From the NCBI GenBank assembly GCA_964618215.1, contig CAZTZE010000019.1, forward strand, positions 1-64,000: DNA of 64,000 nucleotides, in the 5' to 3' direction. This document shows positions 31,756 to 38,954 of this stretch, piece by piece. The stretch's first letter is position 1, and each line of letters opens with the position of its first letter. The notes below the pieces were generated by a model. It ran no database searches. It was not told the DNA's origin and worked only from the letters and a program-made list of their open reading frames with translations. Origin of the DNA: CG2-30-58-95 sp964618215. GTDB lineage: Bacteria > Chloroflexota > Anaerolineae > Anaerolineales > Villigracilaceae. The translations under genes and the position numbers were made by a program.

Positions 31756-34371
31756 TCAGACACTTTTGAGCAGTTCTTCGAGTAAAGCCATCTCATCTGA
31801 CTCGGTCTTGATCTCCCCATCCAACCAGGCGGCGCGGAGACGGCTCAGGGCATCCTGATAGATCCGCCCAGGGGGAATGCCGCGCGCGATCAGATCGTGA
31901 CCGGTCGTCCGCGGCGAGACGCGCCGCCAGTTCGTCATAAAACTATTTAGCGTCTCCCGGGCTGCGCCGGATGTTCCCAGATAAACGGCATAGATCGCCA
32001 ATAATTGGGTTTTTTCGAGCCGCTCGAAGACGGCGCTTGGCTTGGCCTTTTGCAAGGCGGGTAAATCTTTCATCAATTCGCTGGCAGCGATGAGATTGCG
32101 CTTGAGCGTCGCAGAGAATCTCAAACGGGAAGAGAGGGCTTCCACTTCGGAGGGATTCAGGCGTGACAACCAGAGGAGGTAACCCAACGCCAATCGCTGC
32201 GAAACAGCCGAGAGGTCCGGCAGGCAGCCCCAGTCTGCCGGGGGAGATTGATCCAGGCTGGAAGCCAGCGCCCGGCGGATGTCATCATCCCAGGGCAAAG
32301 AAGGATGGATTGCCGTCAGCAAGTTCAGCCCAGCCAGGCGCGCCAACATTTGAGCAGCGCGCTCCTCAGCCAGGATCAGGTTCAACTCGTGGCGGATGCG
32401 GTCTCCGCTGAGCTTTTCGAGCAAGTTATGAGCCTCGTCCATCAACTGCAATGTGCGGGGTTCAATACGGAAGTCGAAACGCTGCTCGAAGCGGACGGCG
32501 CGCAACATGCGCGTCGGGTCGTCCACAAAAGAAAGCGAGTGCAAGACACGCACCAGGCCGTTCTTCAGATCGTTCAGCCCGCCCCAGGCATCGAGCAGTT
32601 CACCGTAATGATGACCGTCCAGGCGCAGGGCCAGGGTATTGATCGTAAAATCGCGGCGATGCAAGTCGAGCTTGATGCTGCCGCGTTCGACTGTCGGCAG
32701 GGCAGTCGGTTGAGCATAGAATTCCATGCGGGCGGAGATGAAGTCCAAGGATGAAGGATGAAGGATGAAGGATGAATTCTTTCCGCCTTCCGGTAGGAAC
32801 CATTTGGCTGTTCCAAAGCGGGTATGACTTGTCAAGCGGCCGCCCAATTTGTCAACCAGCGCACGCGCCAGCGCAATCGCATCGCCTTCGACCACCAGAT
32901 CGAAATCCAGGCTGGGCCGTTCGAGCAGCAGGTCGCGGACGAACCCGCCGACAATATAGAGAGCCATTTTCTGCCTGGCGGCCTGTTCGGCCACGGCGCG
33001 GATCAAAGCCAGGTGTTCGGGCGGCAGGGCTTTCTCCAACCGGTCAGCCAGGTGACGGCGCGGCGTCGGGGTGCGCGGCGGAGCGAGCGTCTTGAGCAGG
33101 TCGGTGCGCGTGACGATGCCAATCACCTTGCCCGTTTCCGGTTCGACGATCGGCACCTGGCCCCAGCCGCTATCCGTCATGCGCGCCTGCAAATGCTGGA
33201 GTGAATCATCCGGCCGCACGGTGACTTCGCCGGCCTCCATCAGGCTGGCTGCGGTCAAATTTAGTTTATGCGCCAGGGCGCGGTCCACGGCGCGGCGGGT
33301 CAACAAGCCAATCACCTTGCCCTCAGCCACCACCGGGAAACCCTCGTAGCCATATTTTTGCATCAACCTGGCCGCTTCCTGCACCGGCGTTTCCGGCACA
33401 AGCAAGCGCGGGCGGCGCGACATGATTTGCGCCACCGTGACCGCCGGCCGGATGTAGCGCGAGAGAATGGCAAGCAGTTCGTCATGGATGGAAGCGAGGG
33501 TAAGCGCGGGAGCGGAGGGAGAGGGGGTTTTTACGAGCGCTGCGGCGGCCCGTTCGTGCCCGCCGCCGCCAAAATGCGCGGCGACGGCAGATACGTCAAT
33601 GCCATCCGCTGTCGAGCGCGCCGCCATGCGGATGCCTTCCGAAGTCTTCACCAGCACGAACAGGGCGTCGGGGTCGAGCAGGTCGCGCAATCTATGCGCC
33701 AGCGAGGAAATTTCCTCGTTCATTTCACCGACATCACCGCAGGCAATGACAACACGATGACCGTGAATGGGATGGGTTTGTGCATTTGCAGCCAGGCGGT
33801 CATAAACGGCGCGCTGTTCGCTCGAGAGCGGCGGATTGAGGAAATTGGTCGCAATGCGCAAATCCGCGCCCTGTTCGAGCAGGAAGGCGGCCGCGCGTAC
33901 ATCGCGCGGCGTGGTGCCGGCATAGGTCAGCGAGCCGGTATCTTCGTAGATGCCGAGCAAAAGCAACGTGGCGTGGACATGCGTCAGCGCGCCGTTGCCG
34001 GAGGCGCCCAGGGCTTCCACCAGCAACGTGGTGGCTGCACCGACTTCCTCGGCGCGGATTTCCCAATCGGCCGGCAATCCCTTGCGCGGCTTGTGATGAT
34101 CTATCACGCGGATTTTGGTCGCCGCGCCCATGCCTTTGAGCGTGACCAGCGACTGGGTATCCACGAGCGTGACCAGCTCAACGGCTCCGGCGGGCAGGTC
34201 GCGCGCTTCGATAAAGGGCAGTTCCGTTCCGTAGAGGGTGACAAACGAGCGCACGTTGCGATTCATGCGGCGCGGCAAAACCGGCAGCGCGCCTACGTCC
34301 AACAGGTGCGCGCCGAGCAGCGCGGCCAGGGCGTCGAAATCGGCTTGCTCGTGGGTTAAGATTAGTTGCAT
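31756..34371 (-). CDS. DHH phosphoesterase - CBS pair - tRNA nucleotidyltransferase (CCA/poly(A) polymerase) fusion
   Basis: 871 residues. Residues 1 to about 320 form a DHH/DHHA1 phosphoesterase (IRVIDHHKPRKG, GIYEDTGSL). Two CBS motifs follow (about 325-440: MSRRPRLLVPETPVQEAA, VIGIVTRTDLL). From about 470 is a class II nucleotidyltransferase head (YIVGGFVRDLLLERPSLDFDLVVEGD with the DxD) plus an RNA-binding tail. Comparable fusions known from several bacterial phyla act in tRNA 3'-end synthesis. Near residue 535-542 a heptanucleotide repeat inserts SSFILHPSS into the head domain. Confidence 0.88.
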   Translation of the reverse strand: MQLILTHEQADFDALAALLGAHLLDVGALPVLPRRMNRNVRSFVTLYGTELPFIEARDLPAGAVELVTLVDTQSLVTLKGMGAATKIRVIDHHKPRKGLPADWEIRAEEVGAATTLLVEALGASGNGALTHVHATLLLLGIYEDTGSLTYAGTTPRDVRAAAFLLEQGADLRIATNFLNPPLSSEQRAVYDRLAANAQTHPIHGHRVVIACGDVGEMNEEISSLAHRLRDLLDPDALFVLVKTSEGIRMAARSTADGIDVSAVAAHFGGGGHERAAAALVKTPSPSAPALTLASIHDELLAILSRYIRPAVTVAQIMSRRPRLLVPETPVQEAARLMQKYGYEGFPVVAEGKVIGLLTRRAVDRALAHKLNLTAASLMEAGEVTVRPDDSLQHLQARMTDSGWGQVPIVEPETGKVIGIVTRTDLLKTLAPPRTPTPRRHLADRLEKALPPEHLALIRAVAEQAARQKMALYIVGGFVRDLLLERPSLDFDLVVEGDAIALARALVDKLGGRLTSHTRFGTAKWFLPEGGKNSSFILHPSSLDFISARMEFYAQPTALPTVERGSIKLDLHRRDFTINTLALRLDGHHYGELLDAWGGLNDLKNGLVRVLHSLSFVDDPTRMLRAVRFEQRFDFRIEPRTLQLMDEAHNLLEKLSGDRIRHELNLILAEERAAQMLARLAGLNLLTAIHPSLPWDDDIRRALASSLDQSPPADWGCLPDLSAVSQRLALGYLLWLSRLNPSEVEALSSRLRFSATLKRNLIAASELMKDLPALQKAKPSAVFERLEKTQLLAIYAVYLGTSGAARETLNSFMTNWRRVSPRTTGHDLIARGIPPGRIYQDALSRLRAAWLDGEIKTESDEMALLEELLKSV
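32747..32774. repeat. heptanucleotide tandem repeat (AAGGATG x4) inside the CCA-adding fusion gene
   Basis: Four perfect copies of a 7-bp unit. Three units equal 21 bases, so the coded peptide repeats every seven residues (HPSSFIL). Frame would break on gain or loss of one unit, so copy number should be constrained or act as a switch. Confidence 0.85.
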
Positions 34372-34458
34372 GGGTGAGTAGTTGGTTGGTTAGGTAGTGG
34401 ATAGTTTTGTAGTTGGCTGGTCTGGCTGTATTGTAGCACATTGGAAAAAAGGGCGTTA

Positions 34459-34467
34459 TGCTATAAT
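34459..34467 (+). promoter_or_regulatory. extended -10 promoter of the hydrolase lipoprotein gene
   Basis: TG-C-TATAAT, with TTGGAA about 15 bases upstream as a poor -35. A ribosome site AAAGGAGA lies at 34472-34480. Confidence 0.45.
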
Positions 34468-34487
34468 TTTCAAAAGGAGAAGCCGTC

Positions 34488-35513
34488 ATGAAAAAGATCA
34501 TCATGCTCGCAATAACCATCCTGCTTTTATCAGCCTGCAACCTGCCAGGCCAGGCAATTCCCACTGCTGCGCTGCCGCCCATTGGCGGCGCCTGCGGTGA
34601 CGGCGTCTGCAACGGGCCGGAGAACGCCCAAAACTGTCCGACGGATTGCGGAGGCTCTCCTGCGCTGCCCGTCACGTCCGCGCCGCCTGCCTCTGCGCCA
34701 CCCGCAGGCCTTCAGCCAGCCGGGGCAGATAACACCTTCTGGGTGACCAATCCCACATCAGAGGCAAAGCTCTATACACAGGTTTTCTACCCGAACGACT
34801 GGAACGGAAACGACGCGCTGCCGACCCTCGTCCTGATGCCCGGCGGGATCGCCGAATCCGACCCGCAAAAGGCTGCCTACCTTGCTAGGCAGGGTTTCCT
34901 GGTCATCATTTTTGATGCGGATGGACGCGGTAAAAGCGAAGGGACAGAGGACTACAACGGCTACACCACCCAGGATGGCCTGGCGGCGGTGATCAATGCG
35001 GCGACCTCCCTGCCCGGCCTGGACACGGCGCGCTACGGACTGGTCTCGTATTCTTACGGCGTGACTGCCGCGAGCGGCGCGCTGGCGCGTTACCCCGACC
35101 TGCCGATAGATTTCTACATTGACTGGGAGGGCCCGGTGGATCGCAATTACACCACCACAGGCTGCGGCCAAAACCGCGCCGAGGGCATCCAATGGCAGCC
35201 CTGCACCGACAATGCCTGGTGGGCCGAGTGCGAAGCCGTCAATTTCATCGGCAGCGTGCGCGTGCCGTACCAGCGCGTACAATCGCAGAGCGATCACGTC
35301 CAGCCGAACAACAACCACGCCATTGACATCATCAACGCGGCGATGGCAGGCGGCGTGCCGTGGGTACGATTGAATGAATACGAACCGAACCAGACTTATG
35401 ATGTCAATAACCCGCCCACCATGCTGAACGATTCTCTGGACAAGCAGGTAGACGCCATCATTGCCCGGTATGCGGAGTACATCATTACAGAGTTGCTGCC
35501 CGACTTGAAATAA
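34488..35513 (+). CDS. alpha/beta-hydrolase lipoprotein with a Cys-rich CGDGVC motif
   Basis: 341 residues. Lipobox LLSAC (Cys about 17). Residues 36-54 hold CGDGVCNGPENAQNCPTDC, a small Cys-rich calcium- or disulfide-type motif seen in many extracellular proteins. The rest is an alpha/beta-hydrolase: LVLMPGGIAESD, FDADGRGKSEGTEDYNG, a nucleophile elbow in VSYSYGVT, and a late His in SDHVQPNNNHAID. It is a likely surface esterase or peptidase; substrate unknown. Confidence 0.8.
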   Translation: MKKIIMLAITILLLSACNLPGQAIPTAALPPIGGACGDGVCNGPENAQNCPTDCGGSPALPVTSAPPASAPPAGLQPAGADNTFWVTNPTSEAKLYTQVFYPNDWNGNDALPTLVLMPGGIAESDPQKAAYLARQGFLVIIFDADGRGKSEGTEDYNGYTTQDGLAAVINAATSLPGLDTARYGLVSYSYGVTAASGALARYPDLPIDFYIDWEGPVDRNYTTTGCGQNRAEGIQWQPCTDNAWWAECEAVNFIGSVRVPYQRVQSQSDHVQPNNNHAIDIINAAMAGGVPWVRLNEYEPNQTYDVNNPPTMLNDSLDKQVDAIIARYAEYIITELLPDLK

Positions 35514-35595
35514 GGGCAGCGACGATTGGCAGGCATACGGCACCGGCAAAACAAAGAGCCGAAAAAATCGAATTTCGAAAGGTAAAAAAATCAAG

Positions 35596-35716
35596 TATAA
35601 TAGCCGCCATGATGCTGAACCCGCTCCCATCCCCGCGCAAGTGTCACCCTGCCAGGTCTGGATAGGTTCGGTTCGTCACGCCCACAAGCGGCTCCCAGAC
35701 CTGAGGAGCCGTTTTT
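35596..35716 (+). ncRNA. candidate leader RNA / attenuator upstream of the MazG-like gene
   Basis: TATAAT at 35596-35601 implies a transcript starting near 35608. It contains CAGGTCTGG (35654-35662), which can pair with CCAGACCTG (35695-35703), and an alternative terminator stem CGGCTCC / GGAGCCG followed by TTTTT (35688-35716). The two pairings are mutually exclusive, the layout of an attenuator. An 18-codon ORF (ATG 35609, stop TAG 35663) ends inside the first pairing arm. Not matched to any riboswitch, SRP RNA or T-box that I know; it could also be a stand-alone RNA of about 110 nt. Confidence 0.5.
35688..35716 (+). terminator. terminator of the leader RNA
   Basis: CGGCTCC, loop CAGACCTGA, GGAGCCG, TTTTT. 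Confidence 0.8.
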
Positions 35717-35777
35717 GTTTGATTGCAGATTGCGGATCGCGTATCGCGGATTGACGTTGGACGGTGGATGGTGGTTG
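35717..35777. repeat. low-complexity stretch of 7-8-base near-repeats
   Basis: GATTGCAGATTGCGGATCGC and following GGATTGACGTTGGACGGTGGATGG words. Comparable slippage-type DNA is seen at the linkers of the two TIM-barrel lipoprotein genes. An in-frame reading upstream of the MazG start is not believed to be translated. Confidence 0.45.
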
Positions 35778-36119
35778 ATGGATTTGAAGGAATTAACTGA
35801 GGCAATGCACGATTTTGTCCGCGCGAAGGGCTGGTATAAGAAAGATAGCCAGCGCCCGCAAATGCCGCGCAACCTGGCGATCTCGCTCTCGCTGGAATCC
35901 GCTGAAATCCTGGAGCATTTCCAGTGGCATGACGAGACTAAAGACAAGGACGAACTCGCGGGTGAACTGGCGGATGTGGCTTTATACCTGCTGCAACTGG
36001 CCTCCGTCTCCGGAATTGACCTGGAGCAGGCGGTTTTGAGGAAATTGGAAACCAACGCCTCCCGCCAATGGGATAAAGACTCGTCAAACGTTGAAAGTCG
36101 AAAGTCAGGCGACGTTTGA
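35778..36119 (+). CDS. MazG-like nucleotide pyrophosphohydrolase
   Basis: 113 residues from the ATG at 35778. The four-helix MazG/dUTPase-like core shows SLESAEILEHFQW (ExxE) and ELADVALYLLQLAS (ExxD) for magnesium binding, and an N-terminal FVRAKGWYKKDSQRPQMPRNLAISL, as in the small MazG-like (RS21-C6-type) group. It should hydrolyse non-canonical or excess NTPs to NMP and PPi. It lies downstream of the candidate attenuator and 32 bases before the LOG-like gene; both act on nucleotides. Confidence 0.88.
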   Translation: MDLKELTEAMHDFVRAKGWYKKDSQRPQMPRNLAISLSLESAEILEHFQWHDETKDKDELAGELADVALYLLQLASVSGIDLEQAVLRKLETNASRQWDKDSSNVESRKSGDV

Positions 36120-36151
36120 CCTTCGACCTTTGACATAACTGGAACTAAACC

Positions 36152-36688
36152 ATGAATGTAACCGTTTTTGGCGGCTCTCAACCCCAACCCGGCTCCCCCG
36201 CTTATGCAGAGGCTTACGAACTCGGCAAGATGCTGGCTGAGGCCGGTCACACCGTGCTGACCGGCGGCTACATCGGCACGATGGAGGCCGTCAGCCGCGG
36301 GGCGAGCGAGGCCGGCGGACACGTCATCGGCGTGACCTGCGCCGAGATCGAGCGCTGGCGTTCGGTGAGGGCCAACGGCTGGGTGAAAGAGGAATGGCGC
36401 AGGGAAACGCTGATGGAACGGCTGCAGGTCCTCGTCGAGGGTTGTGACGCGGCCATCGCCCTGCCCGGCGGTCCCGGCACGCTGACCGAGATCGCGCTGA
36501 CGTGGAATCTGATGATTGTCCACTCTATGCCGCCCAAACCGCTGATTTTAACGGGCGCAGGCTGGAGGTCCGTTTTCGACCGCTTTTTCGACGAGTTCCA
36601 CAGCTACATGCCGGTCAACCAGCGCGACCTGATCCTGTTTGCGGCGGACGTAGAATCAGCAGTAAACATGCTCATCAACAACGACTGA
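36152..36688 (+). CDS. LOG-like / TIGR00725 family protein (SLOG fold)
   Basis: 178 residues. VFGGSQPQPGSPAYAEAYELG and GYIGTMEAVSRGASEAGG open a Rossmann-like SLOG fold, and ALPGGPGTLTEIALTW is the PGGxGTxxE signature used by LOG-type nucleoside 5'-monophosphate phosphoribohydrolases. Its arginine region (SVRANGWVKEEWRRETLMERLQVL) fits. It probably cleaves or binds a nucleotide, in line with its MazG-like neighbour. Often mis-named lysine decarboxylase. Confidence 0.88.
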   Translation: MNVTVFGGSQPQPGSPAYAEAYELGKMLAEAGHTVLTGGYIGTMEAVSRGASEAGGHVIGVTCAEIERWRSVRANGWVKEEWRRETLMERLQVLVEGCDAAIALPGGPGTLTEIALTWNLMIVHSMPPKPLILTGAGWRSVFDRFFDEFHSYMPVNQRDLILFAADVESAVNMLINND

Positions 36689-36753
36689 CCCTAAGGGTGC
36701 TTCGCGAAGTCGTTACTACTCTCCGTTCTCTATTCTCTTCTCTCGAGGTTCTT

Positions 36754-38208
36754 ATGTCCGACGAAAAACTCACCCCCCGCAATATTGACTTTTCCGAATG
36801 GTACAACACGCTGGTGTTGAAAGCCGAACTGGCCGACTACGCCCCGGTGCGCGGCTGCATGGTCGTGCGCCCCTACGGTTGGGCGCTGTGGGAGAACATC
36901 CAGCAGGCGCTCGACCGGCGCTTCAAGGAGACCGGCCACGTCAACGCCGCCTTCCCGTTGTTGATCCCCATGTCGTTCCTCGAAAAGGAGAAGGCGCACG
37001 TGGAGGGCTTCTCGCCCGAACTGGCCGTGGTAACCATCGGCGGCGGCGAGAAACTGGAAGAGCCGCTGGTGGTGCGCCCGACGTCCGAGACGGTCATCGG
37101 CCACATGTACTCGAAATGGATCCAGTCCTACCGCGATCTGCCGGTGCTAATTAACCAGTGGGGCAACGTCGTCCGCTGGGAACTGCGCACCAAACTCTTC
37201 CTGCGCACGCTGGAGTTTTACTGGCAGGAAGGCCACACCGCCCACGCCAGCGAGCAGGAAGCGCGCGAGGAAACCCTGCGCATGTTGGATGTCTATGCCG
37301 ACTTCGCCATCAACGAGGGCGCGGTGCCGGTGGTGAGGGGCGTCAAATCCGAGAGCGAGAAATTCGCCGGCGCGGTGCAGTCGCTCTCCATCGAAGCCAT
37401 GATGGGCGACACGCGCGCCCTGCAATCCGGCACCTCGCACTTCCTCGGCCAGAACTTCGCCAAAGCCTTCGAGATCCAATACCTCGATCAGAGCAACACC
37501 TTGCAGCACTGCTGGACAACTTCATGGGGACTCTCGACTCGTTTCATCGGCGCCATCATCATGACCCACGGCGACGACCAGGGCCTGATCCTGCCGCCCA
37601 GGCTGGCGCCCATCCAGATTGTGCTAGTGCCCATCTACAAGAACGACGCCGAGCGCAGCGCCGTGATGCCGGTCTTCGAGCGGATCAAGGCCGAGCTGGC
37701 CGCGTTTCGCGTCAAGGTGGACGACCGGACGGAGGTCACACCCGGCTTCAAGTTCAACGATTGGGAGATGCGCGGTGTCCCGCTGCGCATCGAGATTGGC
37801 CCGAAGGATGTGGAAAAAGGGACAGTCGCCCTGGCACGGCGCGACCGCCCCGGTAGGGACCCCCAAAAACCTGGGGCAGGAGGGAAATCCTTCGTACCCC
37901 AAGCGGGGCTGGCCGCGGCAGTCGCGGACTTGCTGGCAGACATCCAAAAGTCCCTGCTGGCGCGCGCCACCGCCTTCCGCGATAGCCACATTTTTGACCC
38001 GAAGGATTACGCCGAACTGACGCAAGTCGTCCAGAATGGCTGGGGGTACTCATACTGGTGTGAGTCCGCCGAATGCGAGGCGAAGGTCAAGGAAGACACC
38101 AAAGCCACCACCCGCTGTATGCCCATCGACCAGGAAGAGAGCAAGGGTAAGTGCATCGTGTGCGGGAAGGATGCGAAGCGGAAAGTGTACTTCGCGCGTG
38201 CGTATTGA
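36754..38208 (+). CDS. proS: prolyl-tRNA synthetase, eukaryote/archaeon-like type (no INS editing domain)
   Basis: 484 residues. Class II core: RPTSETVIGHMYSKWIQ, WGNVVRWE, FLRTLEFYWQEGHTAH, TSHFLGQNF, ATTSWGLSTR-type motif 3 region, anticodon-binding domain, and a C-terminal zinc-type extension with four Cys (CESAEC, CIVCGKD) ending in KVYFARAY. This architecture is ProS type 3. Near residues 363-382 the sequence DRPGRDPQKPGAGGKSF looks longer than in relatives and may be repeat-derived. A second, bacterial-type ProS lies 0.75 kb downstream. Confidence 0.94.
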   Translation: MSDEKLTPRNIDFSEWYNTLVLKAELADYAPVRGCMVVRPYGWALWENIQQALDRRFKETGHVNAAFPLLIPMSFLEKEKAHVEGFSPELAVVTIGGGEKLEEPLVVRPTSETVIGHMYSKWIQSYRDLPVLINQWGNVVRWELRTKLFLRTLEFYWQEGHTAHASEQEAREETLRMLDVYADFAINEGAVPVVRGVKSESEKFAGAVQSLSIEAMMGDTRALQSGTSHFLGQNFAKAFEIQYLDQSNTLQHCWTTSWGLSTRFIGAIIMTHGDDQGLILPPRLAPIQIVLVPIYKNDAERSAVMPVFERIKAELAAFRVKVDDRTEVTPGFKFNDWEMRGVPLRIEIGPKDVEKGTVALARRDRPGRDPQKPGAGGKSFVPQAGLAAAVADLLADIQKSLLARATAFRDSHIFDPKDYAELTQVVQNGWGYSYWCESAECEAKVKEDTKATTRCMPIDQEESKGKCIVCGKDAKRKVYFARAY

Positions 38209-38213
38209 TTTTG

Positions 38214-38240
38214 CAGGGGAGAGACATGTCTCGCCCCTAC
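38214..38240. repeat. hairpin repeat after proS
   Basis: AGGGG-AGAGACATGTCTC-GCCCCT, an almost perfect palindrome that may also serve as a terminator for the first proS. Confidence 0.55.
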
Positions 38241-38260
38241 TCATTCGGGGAGGAACTCCC

Positions 38261-38400
38261 ATGAAAATGTCTCAACTCTTCGGCCAAACCCTGCGCGACG
38301 CTCCGACCGACACTTCGACTTCGCTCAGTACAGGGACAGAGGTCTCCCGCCACCAATTGCTCATGCGGATTCATCCGTCCGCTCGGGGCGGGCAGTGTAT
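38261..38400 (+). pseudogene. 5' fragment of a bacterial-type proS (partial duplicate)
   Basis: The reading MKMSQLFGQTLRDAP matches the start of the intact gene at 38955 (MKLSQLFGQTLRDAP) and continues to the HQLLMR-x-x-IRP region before ending. Relative to the intact gene it carries one extra block of exactly 24 nt (about 38312-38337) with the core CGCTCAG. The duplicate is diverged (roughly three quarters identical), so the duplication is not recent. The RelBE-type module lies between the fragment and the complete gene. Confidence 0.8.
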
Positions 38401-38421
38401 AATTGCACCGCGAGGTGAAAG

Positions 38422-38634
38422 ATGACAGTCGCAGAAATTCTTAAGTCCGTCAAATTCGTGGTCAATCCGAACGGCCAGCAATCGGCCGTGATGGTGGATA
38501 TGAACCTTTGGGAACAGATTCTAACCGTACTGGAAGACGCCGAAGACGCCGATGAGATGAAGCAGACACGCGCCATCAAAGAGGATAAGATTCCCTGGAA
38601 TCTTGCAAAGAAGGAATTGAAGTTGGGGGAATAG
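38422..38634 (+). CDS. antitoxin of a RelBE/ParDE-type module
   Basis: 70 residues. VKFVVNPNGQQSAVMVDMNLWEQIL resembles the Phd/RelB-type N-terminal DNA-binding part with the V-M-V-D-x-x-x-W-E-x-I pattern; the charged C-terminal helix (IPWNLAKKELKLGE) would bind the toxin. The toxin gene starts one base after its stop. Likely autoregulates. Confidence 0.8.
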   Translation: MTVAEILKSVKFVVNPNGQQSAVMVDMNLWEQILTVLEDAEDADEMKQTRAIKEDKIPWNLAKKELKLGE

Positions 38635-38635
38635 C

Positions 38636-38887
38636 ATGTATCAGATTGAACTGCGCCGTGCCGCTTATAAGGATTTGAAAAACATTCCTGCTGATTATGC
38701 CCGCCTGATTACCAAACATATTGACTCGCTCGAATTAAACCCGCGTCCGCCCGACTCAAAAAAGCTCAAAGGCGATGCGGGCTATTCATTGCGGATCGGG
38801 ACGTACCGCGTACTATATGATATTGACGATAAAATGCAGAGTGTGACGATTTGCCGCATCAAACATCGCCGGGAGGCGTATCGGTAA
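38636..38887 (+). CDS. RelE/ParE-family toxin
   Basis: 83 residues. YQIELRRAAYKDLKNIP, the NPRPPDSKKLKGDAGYSLRIGTYRVLYDID core and the basic C-terminus CRIKHRREAYR match RelE: R and K residues on the sheet and the terminal H-R-x-x-x-Y-R. Expected to cut mRNA on the ribosome. The module sits between a proS fragment and the intact proS. Confidence 0.9.
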   Translation: MYQIELRRAAYKDLKNIPADYARLITKHIDSLELNPRPPDSKKLKGDAGYSLRIGTYRVLYDIDDKMQSVTICRIKHRREAYR

Positions 38888-38954
38888 CGGTTTCCTTTAC
38901 GGGGGCATTGACGCCTGCGCCTCCTTACATCCTACCTTGCCCTGGAGACTTTCA

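Noticed and set aside
33268..34359. Long + strand frame antisense to the DHH/CBS/CCA fusion
   Set aside because: Shadow of a certain gene; Arg/Gly-rich with no motif.
35608..35716. TPP riboswitch, SRP RNA or T-box
   Set aside because: CTGGATA is present, but CTGAGA, the TPP helix order and the SRP GGAA apical loop are missing, and there is no T-box sequence.
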